From: Trichobilharzia szidati
Lineage: Eukaryota; Platyhelminthes; Trematoda; Strigeidida; Schistosomatidae
Reading direction: 5' to 3'
Assembly (NCBI GenBank): GCA_944472155.2
Contig: OX235277.1
Location: forward strand, 25,554,804-25,618,803
Length of the DNA: 64,000 bases
The position numbers were made by a program, and so were the translations under genes. Positions 31,501 through 42,929 of the stretch are shown here, one piece after another (the stretch's first letter is position 1; each line of letters opens with the position of its first letter). The notes under the pieces were generated by a model. That model had not been told where the DNA came from and did not search any database. It saw only the letters and a list, made by a program, of their open reading frames with translations.

Positions 31501-32745
31501 AATCAAACAAAATCCCTAAAAAACCAAAGTTTTAAAAATTTTGCAATTGTTGATATGTTAGTTCGTATGTGTGTGAACACAAATCACAAGGTGGCGTTTA
31601 GAAACAAAAATTACACACAAAATTAGAAAATGATTGCACAACAGTTCTTTTTAAAAATTTAAAACAGGTGTGAACAGGAAGTACATAGAAATAAATTGAA
31701 ATAATGATTTCTTTTATATATAACTGTAGATGAATAACAAATGTGAAGGGAATGGAAGCTAAGAAGTGAAACAGAAAAGGATCTACGATTAATCTAGAAG
31801 TTGGACCAGTTTCTATTGAAAACATGGATCCGGCTTCTCCGTGCATAAGGAGAGGACTTTTGCAGTAGGAATATGTTGGAAACACACTACCTGTGGTAGA
31901 TTTTTGTTTACTTTGCAAAATGACTCTGAATGATGAGTCATTTGAGATGTTGTGACAGGTGTCAATGAGCTGTTTTAATTATGATACTTCTAACTGGACC
32001 AGTGCTTCATCTCTGAAGCTATGTTGGGTAGTGTTGTCCAACATATTTTGAAAGGACACTGAAGTAACCACCGACGTACCTAGCTCTGCACACGTAGGTG
32101 AATTGATCTATGCACATTGTAGTGGTCATATGCGGCGGTTTGTCCTTCGCATTGCTCAGAAGAAGTGGGAAGCTAAAGAATATTAACAAAAATAAAACAC
32201 TTAGCTCAACGAAGAGTCTCTTCTTTCGGCGACGAATTCATTTACACTTAGCTGTACAATTGCAATTACGTATAATCAATTGTGTGTGTTGCTATCAAAA
32301 GACTTCTGCGCAATCTGTGTATACAGAAAGAGAGTGTGACTAATCTCTCACTACCCTACCTGGTAATAATAATTGTTTTGTTCGTGTGCTTTTGTGTTTT
32401 ATTCTGTGCTGTTGTATAACATTTCACTCAATCTTGATTCTGAGTTACACTCACTGAGTTGAACTCATTATTAAGGTCCTAAATCTAGTGAATTAAATTA
32501 TTTTATCTATTTTTATAGTTTTACTTCACTATTCACACCCACCCAACCTCCTGAACTCTCTACCAAAAGACGAATAAATTGACACTCTGTTGTTCTATCT
32601 TGTATTTTGTCTCTAGTCCATCTGTGTTTCCATGCCAAATTTGAACTCTATCCTCATCCTGTCTTACTATACCATAAATACTTAACACCTTCTGAACATC
32701 AGAATAATTCACAAGAGTTTGATTTTTAAGGATTAGATTTTGTTT
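31501..32745. other. unassigned stretch, no gene found
   Basis: AT-rich. A few words around 32205-32260 recur at 46675-46730 ('tcttctttcggcgacg', 'attcatttac'), so part may be repeat. Open frames carry no recognisable domain. Confidence 0.35.
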
Positions 32746-33010
32746 ATACGAGTTTGACCACGGATCGATATCAGTTAGAGAACCATTGAAAACCAGCCAG
32801 GGAGTACTGAACAGATGTTTCATCCTAGTTTGGCAATCATTGGCAGTACTCACCCAGGATTCAAATACAGGACATTCCGGTTACGAGGCTAGCAAGCTCG
32901 GATACCATTCAGCCACTAGGACCCGACTCCCCGTTGGCCAGTCCATGAATTCTAACTTCTACCAATTCATGATTTAGCACAACCTTAACCAATTTCGTCG
33001 GTGGGAACTA
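32746..33010 (-). mobile_element. SINE-B copy (left arm of palindrome)
   Basis: Minus-strand copy with head at 32870-32930 and ribozyme relic 32800-32850 (CCAATGA, loop CAAACTA, GATGAAAC, ATCTGT). Almost perfectly inverted relative to 33150-33385. Confidence 0.7.
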
Positions 33011-33385
33011 CATTTGTTACTCGCTAGTGACTTGCTACAAGATAAAGTTTCCTGGGGTTCTACTGAGAAATCATGACCAGTGAGGTGCATACAGTCACGT
33101 GTGAGGATGGATGTCTCACCGATGATATTAGTTGGTGCCAGTCGTGCTAAATATCACGAATTGGTAGAAGTTAGAATTCATGGGTTGGCCATTAAGAAAT
33201 AGGGTCCTAGTGGCTGAATGGTATCCGAGCTTGCTAGCCTCGTAACCGGAATGTCCTTTATTTGAACCCTGGGTGAGTACTGCCGATGATCGCCAAATTA
33301 GGATGAAACATCTGTTCAGTACTGCCTGGCTGGTTTTCAATGGTTCTCTAACTGATATCGATCCGTGGTGAAACTCATATAAACC
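33011..33385 (+). mobile_element. SINE-B copy (right arm of palindrome)
   Basis: Full-length style: 5' block 'agtgacttgctacaagata' at 33026, head 33210-33270, ribozyme relic 33277-33325 (CCGATGA, GAAAC, ATCTGT), tail ending 'ggtgaaactcatataaac'. Confidence 0.7.
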
Positions 33386-33859
33386 TTCTAAACACTAAAC
33401 GATTTGTCTAACTACATCATGTTTGGGAATTATGTTGCTTATTACTATCTCTCAGTGACTCGGATTCACTGTAGGGAAAGTATGTTCAAACATTTTGAAA
33501 CTTATAATTTGATTTGATATAGGAGGCATGTGATTGTAAAAAATCCACGAAATAAAATGGAGCACGTATTATCCTGCAAATATGTGCTCGTTCTTTCATT
33601 GTTCAAACATTCAAAGTGATATTATCAGTTTTTGTATTACTTTGGGTTAATTCAATGAAGACTTCATGACAAAGCAAGAAATATCCCTGAAGACTACGTT
33701 GTATTAGATAGTTGTTTCGTCTTAGATTGAAACTCTCCAGGAAAGAACACTTGCTGCTCAACTACCATGGTTCCCTAGAGGCCCAGTCTTTTTGGTACAT
33801 GTACTCTTCTTTCTTTACTCTCAGTGTAAGTGCTATCACAGTTTTTCTAAAGTTTTGCG
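33386..33859. other. unassigned stretch
   Basis: No supported gene or repeat. Confidence 0.3.
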
Positions 33860-35830
33860 TTCTGAGTGTGGGACATAAACGTTCTAGCTTTACTCTATGA
33901 AGCTTCCATAGCGACGGTGCTGTTGGTTTCACAGGGTGTGTTTACTATACTACTGTTCAACCTCCAATCCTTTCTCTCGGCATATCATCGATTAATAAAC
34001 TGGTTGAGATTTTTAAGGGATGCGTTCACTGGAAATCTAATCTGGATCTCCAGTGCATGGATGTTGAGCATTATGTCGCTGGACCAATGACACAAATATC
34101 ATTCGTCAATCATTAGATTTCGGCTTAGAAACTTCACAAAAAGTATATTGAACTCTGTGCATTCATCGAATCATTTGTAGCAAAATACAGAACTTCAGGT
34201 TTTAGATTTTATCATGAAACAAGATCAGTTACTGGTCACGGAAAACCAGAGACTACCATACAGTAGTTTCGTCATAGTTCAGGACTCTTTGCAAGTGCAC
34301 ACTAACAACCCCCAGGATCTTCAGGTTACGAGATCAAGATGGTGGACCATTCAGTTGATTGGGTCAGGATTCAATAACATGAAGATTCTAACTTTGTCAA
34401 TCCATGATATAACCGTACCCTTAACATTCAATGACCTTCCACTTAACTTTGACACGGGAGACTTCACTGGACACAAATTCTCAGTACAGACAGTTTCACA
34501 AAATCCACCCAGTAGCCATCAATTAGGTGGAGATTGATATCTTGACCCTAAGACATGTGGAAATTCTGACATATGTCATGGGCATGTACCAGTTTAACTG
34601 CTCCTGTGGAGTGAGTTACTTACAAAGGCCGCACAATTAGGCGTGTTTATCGTCGGATTTCCAAACATCACCCTACGAGGTGGTTTAGTAATGTACAAAC
34701 AAAATCTATCCATATAGCGCTATTCTATCTCATCTTGTGGATACAGAACACAAGATTGATGTTAACCAGGCGGCTTTCAGGGTCATTTACCACATGCCAA
34801 CAAATCTCAATTTCGCCGTAAGAGTTCGACTACTAAATATTGCTGAGGCTGTTGGGATCCGTATTAAGGAGCCTAATTTGTGCATCCAAAAAAGTTGGTT
34901 CAGACGTTATCCTTACCTTGGCCATCCAGGTTTGAATGATCCTCAATTTTTGTGGAAATCTCCCTAAATTTAGTTGATATTCTATTTGCTATTATATCTT
35001 TTTATTATTAATATTATTCAAGCATCTTTAATGAACTGTAATTCCATTGCTATCTTACTTAACAAATCCATATTATTTAAAAACAATAACATTGTTATTG
35101 ACTACTATTCTACATCATTCTATGTACATATAAACATGCATGTATAGTTGTAGAGCCATAATAGGAATTTATCGAAAAGAATATTCTTTGCTCAGTAATT
35201 TTGTGTTTTACAACTGTCACTTTTTGAATTTCGTCATGAAAACCCTAAATGCCTTTAGGGATAAAATTAGAGGTGAACTTATCAGTAATTCAAAAAGATC
35301 AGATCATTATATATTCAGAAAATAGAGACTGAAACATTACATGGATGTAGAAACTGTGTCTTCAAAACACATACACATTTAACTCATATTTGCTTGTTCA
35401 CATTGGCTGTTATTTTACTGATTATAGCGAACTGACACACTGTCACACCACCCTTGACTCCTACACTCCAAACACCATCACCATCACCACCATTCACCCA
35501 CTCAAAAACGGAATTCGTCTTTCCAACTGCCTTATTACAAATTCATAAGGTCATCTACTAATCATTATCTGACACATTTAAATTGCTACTGCAGTCTGTG
35601 GGGATTTGAAAATCACAATCAGTATTGATTGCCTAATATCCCCCATGGGATTCAAGTCAGTGGTATTCAATTTCCATGCTTGTGATGGGAATGAAAACTA
35701 ACTAAACTGCCATCATTTAGTGTGATATGATATGATGACTGACAGTGGAATGCCGGACACGTGTTTCGTGCAATCTGAGATTCCTTGGTGGAGTATACCT
35801 CCACCACACTGGGTGAACACAGCACTTACC
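33860..35830 (+). repeat. 1.95-kb composite repeat, inverted copy of 55215-57185
   Basis: Order on the plus strand: SINE-A relic (33860-34095, minus), SINE-B relic (34200-34530, minus), PLE-D GIY-YIG tail (34555-34975, plus), PLE-D terminal repeat (34980-35330), and a further stretch to 35830. The same modules follow in exactly reversed order and orientation at 55215-57185. See the finding on this repeat. Confidence 0.75.
34555..34975 (+). pseudogene. PLE-D GIY-YIG tail
   Basis: Words FNCSCGVSYL (CG..Y region) and, after shifts, AILSHLVDTEHKIDVNQAAF, RVIYHMPTNLNFAVRVRLLN and IAEAVGIRIKEPNLCIQK. This is the C-terminal half of a GIY-YIG domain matching the minus-strand copies at 27.6-27.9 and 56.1-56.4 kb. 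RT is missing. Confidence 0.7.
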
Positions 35831-36005
35831 ATATTAGTTCGTTTATTAGATGTATCACACAGTGAAACAGTATTATTTACTGGATGAACAGGCTTCGAAC
35901 AAAATTTATTACTGTTCATAATCATACCGTCAATTATAATCACACGACTTGAGTTTTATGGTTTACTTTGTCCTCTCCTACTTATCGTCGTAGGAGTAGT
36001 CACAG
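35831..36005 (+). repeat. interspersed repeat E
   Basis: Near-identical in layout to 40451-40640: 'gtttattagatgtatcacac', 'ttatttactggatga', 'aaatttattactgttcataa'. It runs directly into an RTE-2 piece. Confidence 0.55.
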
Positions 36006-36605
36006 GTGGAACGGAATAGGGTAGCAGAGCTAGAGAGAATCGGAAAGGCATGATACAAATTCATCAATCTGAAACCAGTTCGGAAATCTTCTGCTCTCAG
36101 CATATAGAACGGAATTTGGATTTTCAACAGCAATATTAACTCAGTCAGTTCTTCTAATATGGGCAGCAACTTGGCTCAGGCGTCACGAAAAGCATTTCCA
36201 ACAGACTAATGCAAACTTCTGCCATTAGCTGCCTTCGCTGGCTCCATACTGAAGATCAGATGGCTAGTCAGAAGGAATTAGCAACAAGAAACTCTGGGAA
36301 GGAACAGATCAAGAACCTATTGATCAGCGAACATTCCGAAAGAAATGGAGATGGATCGGATACTCGCAGAGGAGACCGCTGAGTGGAGATATCTCGCTCT
36401 ATGCCATAGCTCGAGTGGAACCCAAGTGGGACACAACGAGTTGCGAGTCTTTTCGGGGTTGATATAGACGATGTCGTGTTAGGAAGAGATTAGAGCTTCT
36501 GGGAAATCGTTGATCAGCCCAAGAGGACTGCAGAGAGAAGGAAAAAATGGGTATGTGTTGCTGAAGCCCTACATTCCACTTGGAATCTATGGGAATAATA
36601 ATAAA
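36006..36605 (+). pseudogene. RTE-2-like LINE, 3' part
   Basis: Plus strand. Frames are broken but retain SISCLRWLHTEDQMASQKEL-type and DQRTFRKKWRWIGYSQRRPL words, and the end 'gaagccctacattccacttgg'. It is the C-terminal part and 3' end of an RTE-2-type element, 5' truncated, without RT motifs. Confidence 0.65.
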
Positions 36606-36699
36606 TCAAAGCATTTAATTGATTTCTACAAGTTAATATCATATCCCTAGGATAATTTATCGCTACATTTTGACCTTTATCTTTTTAAATTAGATCAAT

Positions 36700-36905
36700 A
36701 ATTGATATCAACTGTAGATTCATTGAAAGCCACAGAGGAGTATTGAACATCTGTTCCACTCCAGTTTGTAACTACACATCAGTACTCATCCATCAACCCT
36801 CCAAAGGGAGATGAACCCAGAACCTCCAAGTTACAAGACAAGTTCATCATGTTCCTGCAACAAAATCCAATGACCTGTGGATTCTAACTTCTGTCAATAT
36901 TACCA
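36700..36905 (-). mobile_element. SINE-B copy, degraded
   Basis: Minus strand; ribozyme relic near 36740-36790 and box-B-like rc near 36800-36815 ('agatgaacccagaacctcc'). Confidence 0.45.
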
Positions 36906-37095
36906 AGCAACATCACATTAGTGAGCATTTGTCCTCACACGCATCATATTGGACTCAACCGCTTGGGTCAATGTTCATTTATATTCAAACATTTTCATTG
37001 TCGTGCATCTAGTGCTTATTGTCGGTGCAGAATGAATTCTTTCAGTCAAGTCTGCAATGTAGCTCTCACGGTGCATTGTGAATTACCGTTATTAA
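36906..37095 (-). mobile_element. SINE-C tail fragment
   Basis: Contains 'gtgcagaatgaattctttcag' and 'ctctcacggtgcatt', which match the SINE-C 3' part at 23700-23770. No ribozyme part. Confidence 0.4.
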
Positions 37096-37096
37096 A

Positions 37097-38205
37097 TAGT
37101 TGGAGGAAGACTTGGACCTACCTACCTGGGAAGCATCGTCTCAACTACAGGCGGAACTGACGAGGATATCAAAGCAAGAATCGGGAAAGCAAGACAAGCT
37201 GTCACTACTCCCAAGTCTGTGTGGAGGTCGACAGCACTCAGCATCAAAAATAAGATCCGAATTTTCAACTCCAATGTGAAGTCAGTGCTACTTACTATAC
37301 GGATCAGAGACTTGGCCAGCGCGTCATAAAGAGCACCTCAAACAAACTACAGACCTTCATCAACAGCTGTCTTCGCTCAATACTCAGGATCAGATGGCTA
37401 GAGAAGATCATCAGTAGGGACCTGTGGGAAAAAACCAACCAGGAACTGATTGTGCAACAAATAAGCAAGAAAGAAATGGAGGTGGATTGGCCATATTCTG
37501 AGGAAACCATCAAGTGACATCGCTAGACAGGTCGGTCGGTTGGTTTTCGACATAGAACTTTGCACATATGTGCGGCAGTTCAAGTCGCCACACTCCATGT
37601 AGCACGCAAAGCAAGAGAAGGAAGTAGAAGAAATGCATAATATAGACAGTTAACAGAGGTGTGAGACAAAGGAATAGTAATAACGGAGAACAAAACAGTT
37701 TAATTGGAAATCATAAGTCACAAGGAGCGGATGCATCTGCGCCACTGAGAACGATTTTGAGGCATGTCACCAATTGTTTCCAACCGTTGGTTTTTACCAT
37801 CCCGAGGGCCCCAACCAGGAAGTCTACATCTTCCTACGTGGCTTAGATTAACTGTTGTGGATTTCATTGATTGGTGCCATGTTTTCGTTTGACCGCCGCG
37901 AGCTCTTTTCCAGCCTGACCCTATATCAGCTAACATTGCCCGTCGAGGAAGGCGATGACTAGGCATACGTAGCACATGTCCTAACCATCTCAGTCGAAGC
38001 AATTTCATCGTCGACAAACCCTCGAGTGGAACCCGAAATGGAAGCGGTGAGTTGTTCGTCAGTGCTAGGGTGACTTGGAGGAGGTCATGTGAAGAGGAGA
38101 TGAAAGCATGTGGGCAGACTTGAAGCCAGGTGAAATTTCTAGAAGAGAACCAAACGCAATGGAGACGCATGGCTGAAGCCCTATGTTCCTCTAAGAATTT
38201 AAGGA
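37097..38205 (+). pseudogene. RTE-1 LINE 3' part, interrupted by an SR3-like LINE
   Basis: 37097-37530 encodes the post-RT region (SLVSTTGGTDEDIKARIGKA-type, IKNKIRIFNSNVKSVLL, then a frameshift due to an extra 4 bp at about 37289). The sequence stops at about 37530 and resumes at 38012 ('cctcgagtggaacccg') to the RTE end at 38205. The insert is an SR3-like LINE on the minus strand. No RT motifs remain. Confidence 0.75.
37531..38011 (-). pseudogene. SR3/Perere-3-like LINE, nested in RTE-1
   Basis: The minus-strand frame includes LRLRWLGHVLRMPSHRLPRR, GGQTKTWHQSMKSTTVNLSH, CRLPGWGPRDGKNQRLETIG and SQWRRCIRSL, the end of an SR3-type LINE protein, followed by the same 3' DNA as the 21.9-22.5 kb copy. 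It ends in a GTCGGTCGG tetranucleotide-like tail. 5' truncated at about 38011. Confidence 0.8.
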
Positions 38206-38224
38206 AATACTGCTACTACTATTT

Positions 38225-38410
38225 GGACCTAGGTTTTGTCCTTGTTGGCACTAGAACCCGTGCCACTCAATGATGTCGTCCCAGACATTATCACAGAGAC
38301 GACATGAGTTCCTTCATGGTTGCTGATACGCCTTCATAACTGGTAAATGCCAACAAGTACGAAATCTAGGTCGAAGACTTCCTGCCAATTACCTCCAACC
38401 ACCTAATATT
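38225..38410 (+). mobile_element. SINE-C copy, degraded
   Basis: Plus-strand match to 22900-23030; ribozyme relic at 38340-38380 (CTGGTAA, loop CCAACA, GTACGAAATCTAGGTC). Confidence 0.55.
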
Positions 38411-38950
38411 TGAATGTTTTCTTACCTCCCAATGTTTACGTCTTCATTTTCACATATACGTGCGTTCAAAGGGTGCGGAATTAGCAAACAGAACTTCAGA
38501 ATTTCTGTTTTTTTTTTCTTATAATTCAGAGTAAAGCATTTTATTTTCAGAATAGTGACACTGATTACCACCAACTTGTCCATATTGTTTATGATAAAAA
38601 TCTCCTCTTCCTTTCACGAGTATCCCTCCCTCCCCCCTACCATAGTCTTATTGTTGTCACTGATTCAAAAGGAACTTCATTCAATTTTCGGTATATTATA
38701 TTCCACCACCACGACAAAGATTTTTGTTGTTCTACTTCAGCTTTTGTGATTTTCCTCCACTTTATTTGTGTTTGTGTATATGTGTGTGTAGGAACAGGGA
38801 AGTCTCTTGAAGTCAACATTAACAATGTTGATCCAATAAAAAATAATGTTCAGTGATAATTTTCTATTGCTTTCGTTGTAATAAGGTTATTTTTAGATAA
38901 AATTCATTTGAAAAATGATCAAAGAAATAGTTCTATTGATCTCGTTGTTA
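38411..38950. other. unassigned AT-rich stretch
   Basis: No supported gene or repeat. Confidence 0.3.
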
Positions 38951-40022
38951 TTATTTTTATTGTTTCCTTTAATTCCTAGAGGAACATAGGGCTTCAGCCG
39001 TGCGTCTCCATTGCGTTCGGTTCTCTACTAGAGTCTTCACCTGGCTCCATGTCTGCCCACACGGTTTCATCTCCTCTTCACATGACCTCCTCCAAGTCAC
39101 CCTTGCACTGACGACCAACTCGCCGCTTCCCTTTCGGGTTCCATTCGAGCTAGGGCCTGTCTTGTGATGTTACTTGATGGTTTCCTCAGAGTATGGCCAC
39201 CAATCCACCTCCATTTCTTCCTGTATATTTGTTGCACAATCGGTTCCTGGTTGGTTTGCTCCCACTGGTCCCTACTGCTGATCTTTTATGGCCGACCACT
39301 TGATCTTGAGTACTGAGCGAAGATAGCTGTTGATAAGGTCTGTAGTTTGTTTGAGGTGCTCTTTATGACGCGCTGGCCAAGTCTCTGATCCGTATAGTAA
39401 GTAGCACTGACTTCACATAGGAGTTGAAAATCCGGACCTTATTTTTCATGCAGAGTATAGCTGTTGTCCTCCAAACAGACTTGAGAGTAGTGAAAGCTTG
39501 TCTTGCTTTCCCGATTCTTGCTTTGATATCCTCGTCAGTTCCGCCTATAGTTGAAATGATGCTTCCCAGGTAGGTAGGTGAAGGAGGTTGTTTCTTTTAG
39601 GTTCCTTCCATTTATGCTGATTGTTGTCTGTTGTTGTTGTTGTTGCTGTTGGTGGTGTTGCCCAGGAATCTTCATCACCTATCCTGTTTTCTCTATGTTC
39701 ATCTGAAGTCCTATCTTCTCTGGATGCTTCTTCTGCCAACTTGTTGCTTTTCGCTTGCATATCTTCCAGTTTGTGGGAAATCAGACATATATGACCGGCG
39801 AAGTCAAGATCCTCCAAGGTTTTTGTGTGTGTCCATTTTATGCCTGTTTCCTCATTGCCCACTGTTTGTCGCATTATCCAGTCTACTGCAATCAGGAAAA
39901 TCATTGGCGATAATAGGCAGTCAGCTTGTCTTACTCCTGTCCTCACTTAGAAAGATTCCGTAAGTTTCCCGTTGTGGATTACTTGGAATGCAGCATTGTC
40001 GTACAACTGTTGGATGAGATGT
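38950..40022 (-). pseudogene. RTE-1 LINE, 5'-truncated
   Basis: Minus strand: remnant of 'lihLIQQLYDNA' at the left end, then MRTGVRQADCLLSPMIFL (motif B), LEDLDFAGHICLI (FADD changed to FAGH), SHKLEDMQAKSNKLAEEA, and the RTE C-terminal DNA to the tail at 38950-39000. It carries the extra 4 bp at about 39399 seen in two other copies. The FADD change alone would inactivate it. Confidence 0.8.
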
Positions 40023-40139
40023 TGATCTCGTTGATAGTGAGTATTTTTTTGTGTTTATGTCTGGGTGTGTGTGCGCTTGTGCCCACATGTATGTATTTAT
40101 ACCGTGGTCATTATGTGCACCCTAGTGTGTTTCAAGTTT

Positions 40140-40345
40140 GGTCATGGATGGTTATCAGTTAGAGAACTATTGAATACCAGCAGGTAGTTCCGCCTTAGTT
40201 TGGAACTCTTCAGTAGTACGCCCCCACGACCCCACTACGGATCGGACCTGGGACCTTCAGGTTAATGGGCGGGTCCATCGACCACTTAACCACTGGTATG
40301 CAATTCCATGCCCCATAAATTCTAAATTCTGTCATTTTGCCAACG
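40140..40345 (-). mobile_element. SINE-B copy, degraded
   Basis: Minus strand: head near 40255-40300, tail near 40145-40180. The ribozyme region (40185-40230) has lost its second core. Confidence 0.45.
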
Positions 40346-40450
40346 AATTTCAACGACAGACGTTTGTCATCACACTTGACCTTCTTGATCCTCTTGATAC
40401 TCTGATTGTCCTGAGTTCTATCTTAGGGAGGAGGTCATAAGTGCGAATTC

Positions 40451-40640
40451 CATATTAGTTTGTTTATTAGATGTATCACACAGTGAAACTGTATTATTTA
40501 CTGGATGACAAGGTTTCGAACAAAATTTATTACTGTTCATAATCATATCAATTATAATCACACAACTTCGAAACTTGAGTTTTATAGTTTTCTTTGTCCT
40601 CTCCTATTTGTCGGCGTAGGGGTAGTAGAATTTTCCAGAC
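40451..40640 (+). repeat. interspersed repeat E
   Basis: Matches 35826-36000 closely ('tttgtccctcctatt' type words and the cataatcatatcaattataatc block). Confidence 0.5.
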
Positions 40641-40969
40641 CTCCGACTGGACGGGTGTTGAATCATTGCTGTTACATGTATTTGCAGTTGATTCGATAAA
40701 CAAAGCTTCTGTAATTAATAGTGTTCTCTGAGCTGGTTGGTTTAGTTACGAAGCTTTCGTCGTCCTTCTGGACAACATCTTCAGCGCCATATTTAGCTCG
40801 GAGAACACTATTAATTGCAAATCATCCACCTGAGCTACAAATCTTCTCTATTATTTCAAAACAAAGCTTCTGTTATCAATCTCTCCCTCCACCCTGTGAC
40901 ATTAGATTCTAAAACTGTCTTCCTTTCCCATCCCATCTTATTGTACGGTTGCGTGTAACTGCATGTAGT

Positions 40970-42230
40970 GCCATGTAGCTGAACTATTCTCTAGATTTCT
41001 TGTCTTATTCGGGTCAACCAATCTAGATTTTGTTTGGTTTATATGTTTGGCTCGTCTCACTTCCCCTAATCTACAAGTTTTACCTATTTTCCGAGGTTCC
41101 TTCCTTGTATGGAATTACTACTGTTGATTTAGATTTTCTATTGTGGAATCTAAATCATCAGTAATAATTCCATACAAAGAAGAAACCTCGGAAACCTTAC
41201 GCAGAATTCTTAACAAGGCAGGGATAAAAGTGGCCGCCATTCAAACCACCCACAAACTCAATTAGAAACAAGCTTTGTCGGTTAAAGGATCAGTCCTGTG
41301 GGGCCGTTGAAACGAAGCAATTTAGTTTATCTAATACCCTGATGGAATGATTGTCAGATCAAATACTTAGGTCAAACTAGTAGAACAGAGGCAGTCAGAC
41401 TAGCCAAGCATAAAAAACTAGCAGCAAAATCTAGATTAGTTAACCCGAGTAAGATCAGAAATCTAGAGACTAGTTCAGTTATAGCACTCACTACATGGAA
41501 TTACACACAACCATGCAATAGGATGGGATGGGATAAGATGACAGTTTTAAAATCTAATGTAGATATGATGAAATCGATTTGTATTTCAGGTGGATGATTT
41601 TGATGTAGTTGTGTTCTCTGTGGTGGACGGTTTATTTGAAAAGCACATACTTCAATTTGAAGTGAACTTTTAGATGGTCATCTACAAAATAAGTTGCAAG
41701 AACTGCGAAAAACACTAAATTGGCTAAAGTGGACGTCTTCGTATCCATGACCATAAATTAGCCGTGAAAAGACATGACATCCACTCCCTCATTTCACCTA
41801 ATGCATACAGACAATCAGGGACATCAATTCGACTGGGACTACGTCCAAATGTTAGACAGAGGAAACACTGAGAATTCTAGCGAATTTTTAGAAGCCGCCT
41901 GCTATTCCAATGAATCGTCAATCAATAGACAAATTGACATTAGACAAAATTTGCCAATCGATAAGAAAGAAATCTCACACACAAATGGTCAAACTTCAGG
42001 TACCAATACAAGTAGTCTAGAGGTTATGAAAACACACAAAAACAACCAATCACGTTCAAGGTCACCCGCCAGGAGAGATAACTAATAAACTCGTGGAGAA
42101 ATCTACAAGGTCAATTCAAATTGAAGTATGCGCTGAAGGAAGATGTTGCCTAGTAGGGCGGGCAATGAAAGCTTTGCAAATAAACCATCCAGCACAGAGA
42201 ACATAACTACATCAAAACTGTTTGGATGTG
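40970..42230 (+). pseudogene. PLE-F: two opposed tail fragments and C-terminal block
   Basis: 40970-41140 (minus) and 41147-41570 (plus) are inverted copies joined by a hairpin of two 31-nt arms (41105-41135, 41147-41177). On the plus strand words SETLRRILNKAGIKVAAIQT, KYLGQTSRTEAVRLAKHKKL and AAKSRLVNPSKIRNLE mark the linker and GIY-YIG region (YLGQTSRT, KH). 41774-42085 then encodes GHQFDWDYVQMLDRGNTENS, SNESSINRQIDIR, and ends SRSRSPARRDN. 42090-42230 is the terminal repeat also seen at 18.9 kb, inverted. Confidence 0.7.
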
Positions 42231-42309
42231 AATACTTGTCATTCAACATATTTAATTCATTGATTCGTTTACTAACATGAACCAACCACTTTCACAATTC
42301 TAGATGACA

Positions 42310-42895
42310 ACATTTCAACTACAGCCAGTCGAGACCGATGATGTCAAAGGTGGGATCTAAAAGGCAAAACCGACCTTCACTAATCTGAAATCAATCTGTA
42401 AATCGACTGAACTGATCAGCATAAAGACCAAGTCTTCGATTTTCGATACTATTGTCAAGTGAGCCAGTGCTTGTAAATGGTTCATAGACTTGGCACCAAT
42501 GTCCCTTGAAGCATTTCCAACAAGCTAATGCAGACGTTTATCAACAGCTGCCTTACATGGCCCCATGCTGAAGATCAAATGGCCAGCCATAAAGCATCGG
42601 CAACAAAGAACTCCTCCAACAAACCAACCAAGATGCTATAGCTTAACAAATATTCCGAAGAAAATGGAGATGAATCAGGCACACTTTGAGGAGACCACTG
42701 AGTGGGACCCCAAAAGGAAATGGTCAGTTAAGCATAGGTCCCAGGATAATATAGAGAAGATCGTGTGAAGAGGATATGAGAGCTTATAGTCAGTCGTGGT
42801 GCCAACTTAAGATGACTGAAGAGAAGAAAATGAAATCGGGATGTGCTGTCGAGGCCCTATTTTCCGCTCAGAACAAAAAGGAATAATAATACGTT
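42310..42895 (+). pseudogene. RTE-2-like LINE, 3' part
   Basis: Broken frames with KIKWPAIKHRQQRTPP, EMNQAHFEETTEWDPK and KWSVKHRSQDNIEKI, the C-terminal words of an RTE-2 protein, and an end 'gaggccctattttccgc'. No RT. Confidence 0.6.
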
Positions 42896-42929
42896 CCCAG
42901 TGGAACTTCATGATGGATAAAATTTTATT

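Noticed and set aside
31501..32745. Host gene exons among the moderate open frames
   Set aside because: The frames are short, lack recognisable domains and show no convincing exon-intron pattern.
35740..35790. Minus-strand GCACGAAAC followed by a palindrome ACACGTGT and C, as in a hammerhead 3' half
   Set aside because: No CUGANGA core or stem I partner is found upstream within a plausible distance, here or in the mirrored copy at 55225-55310.
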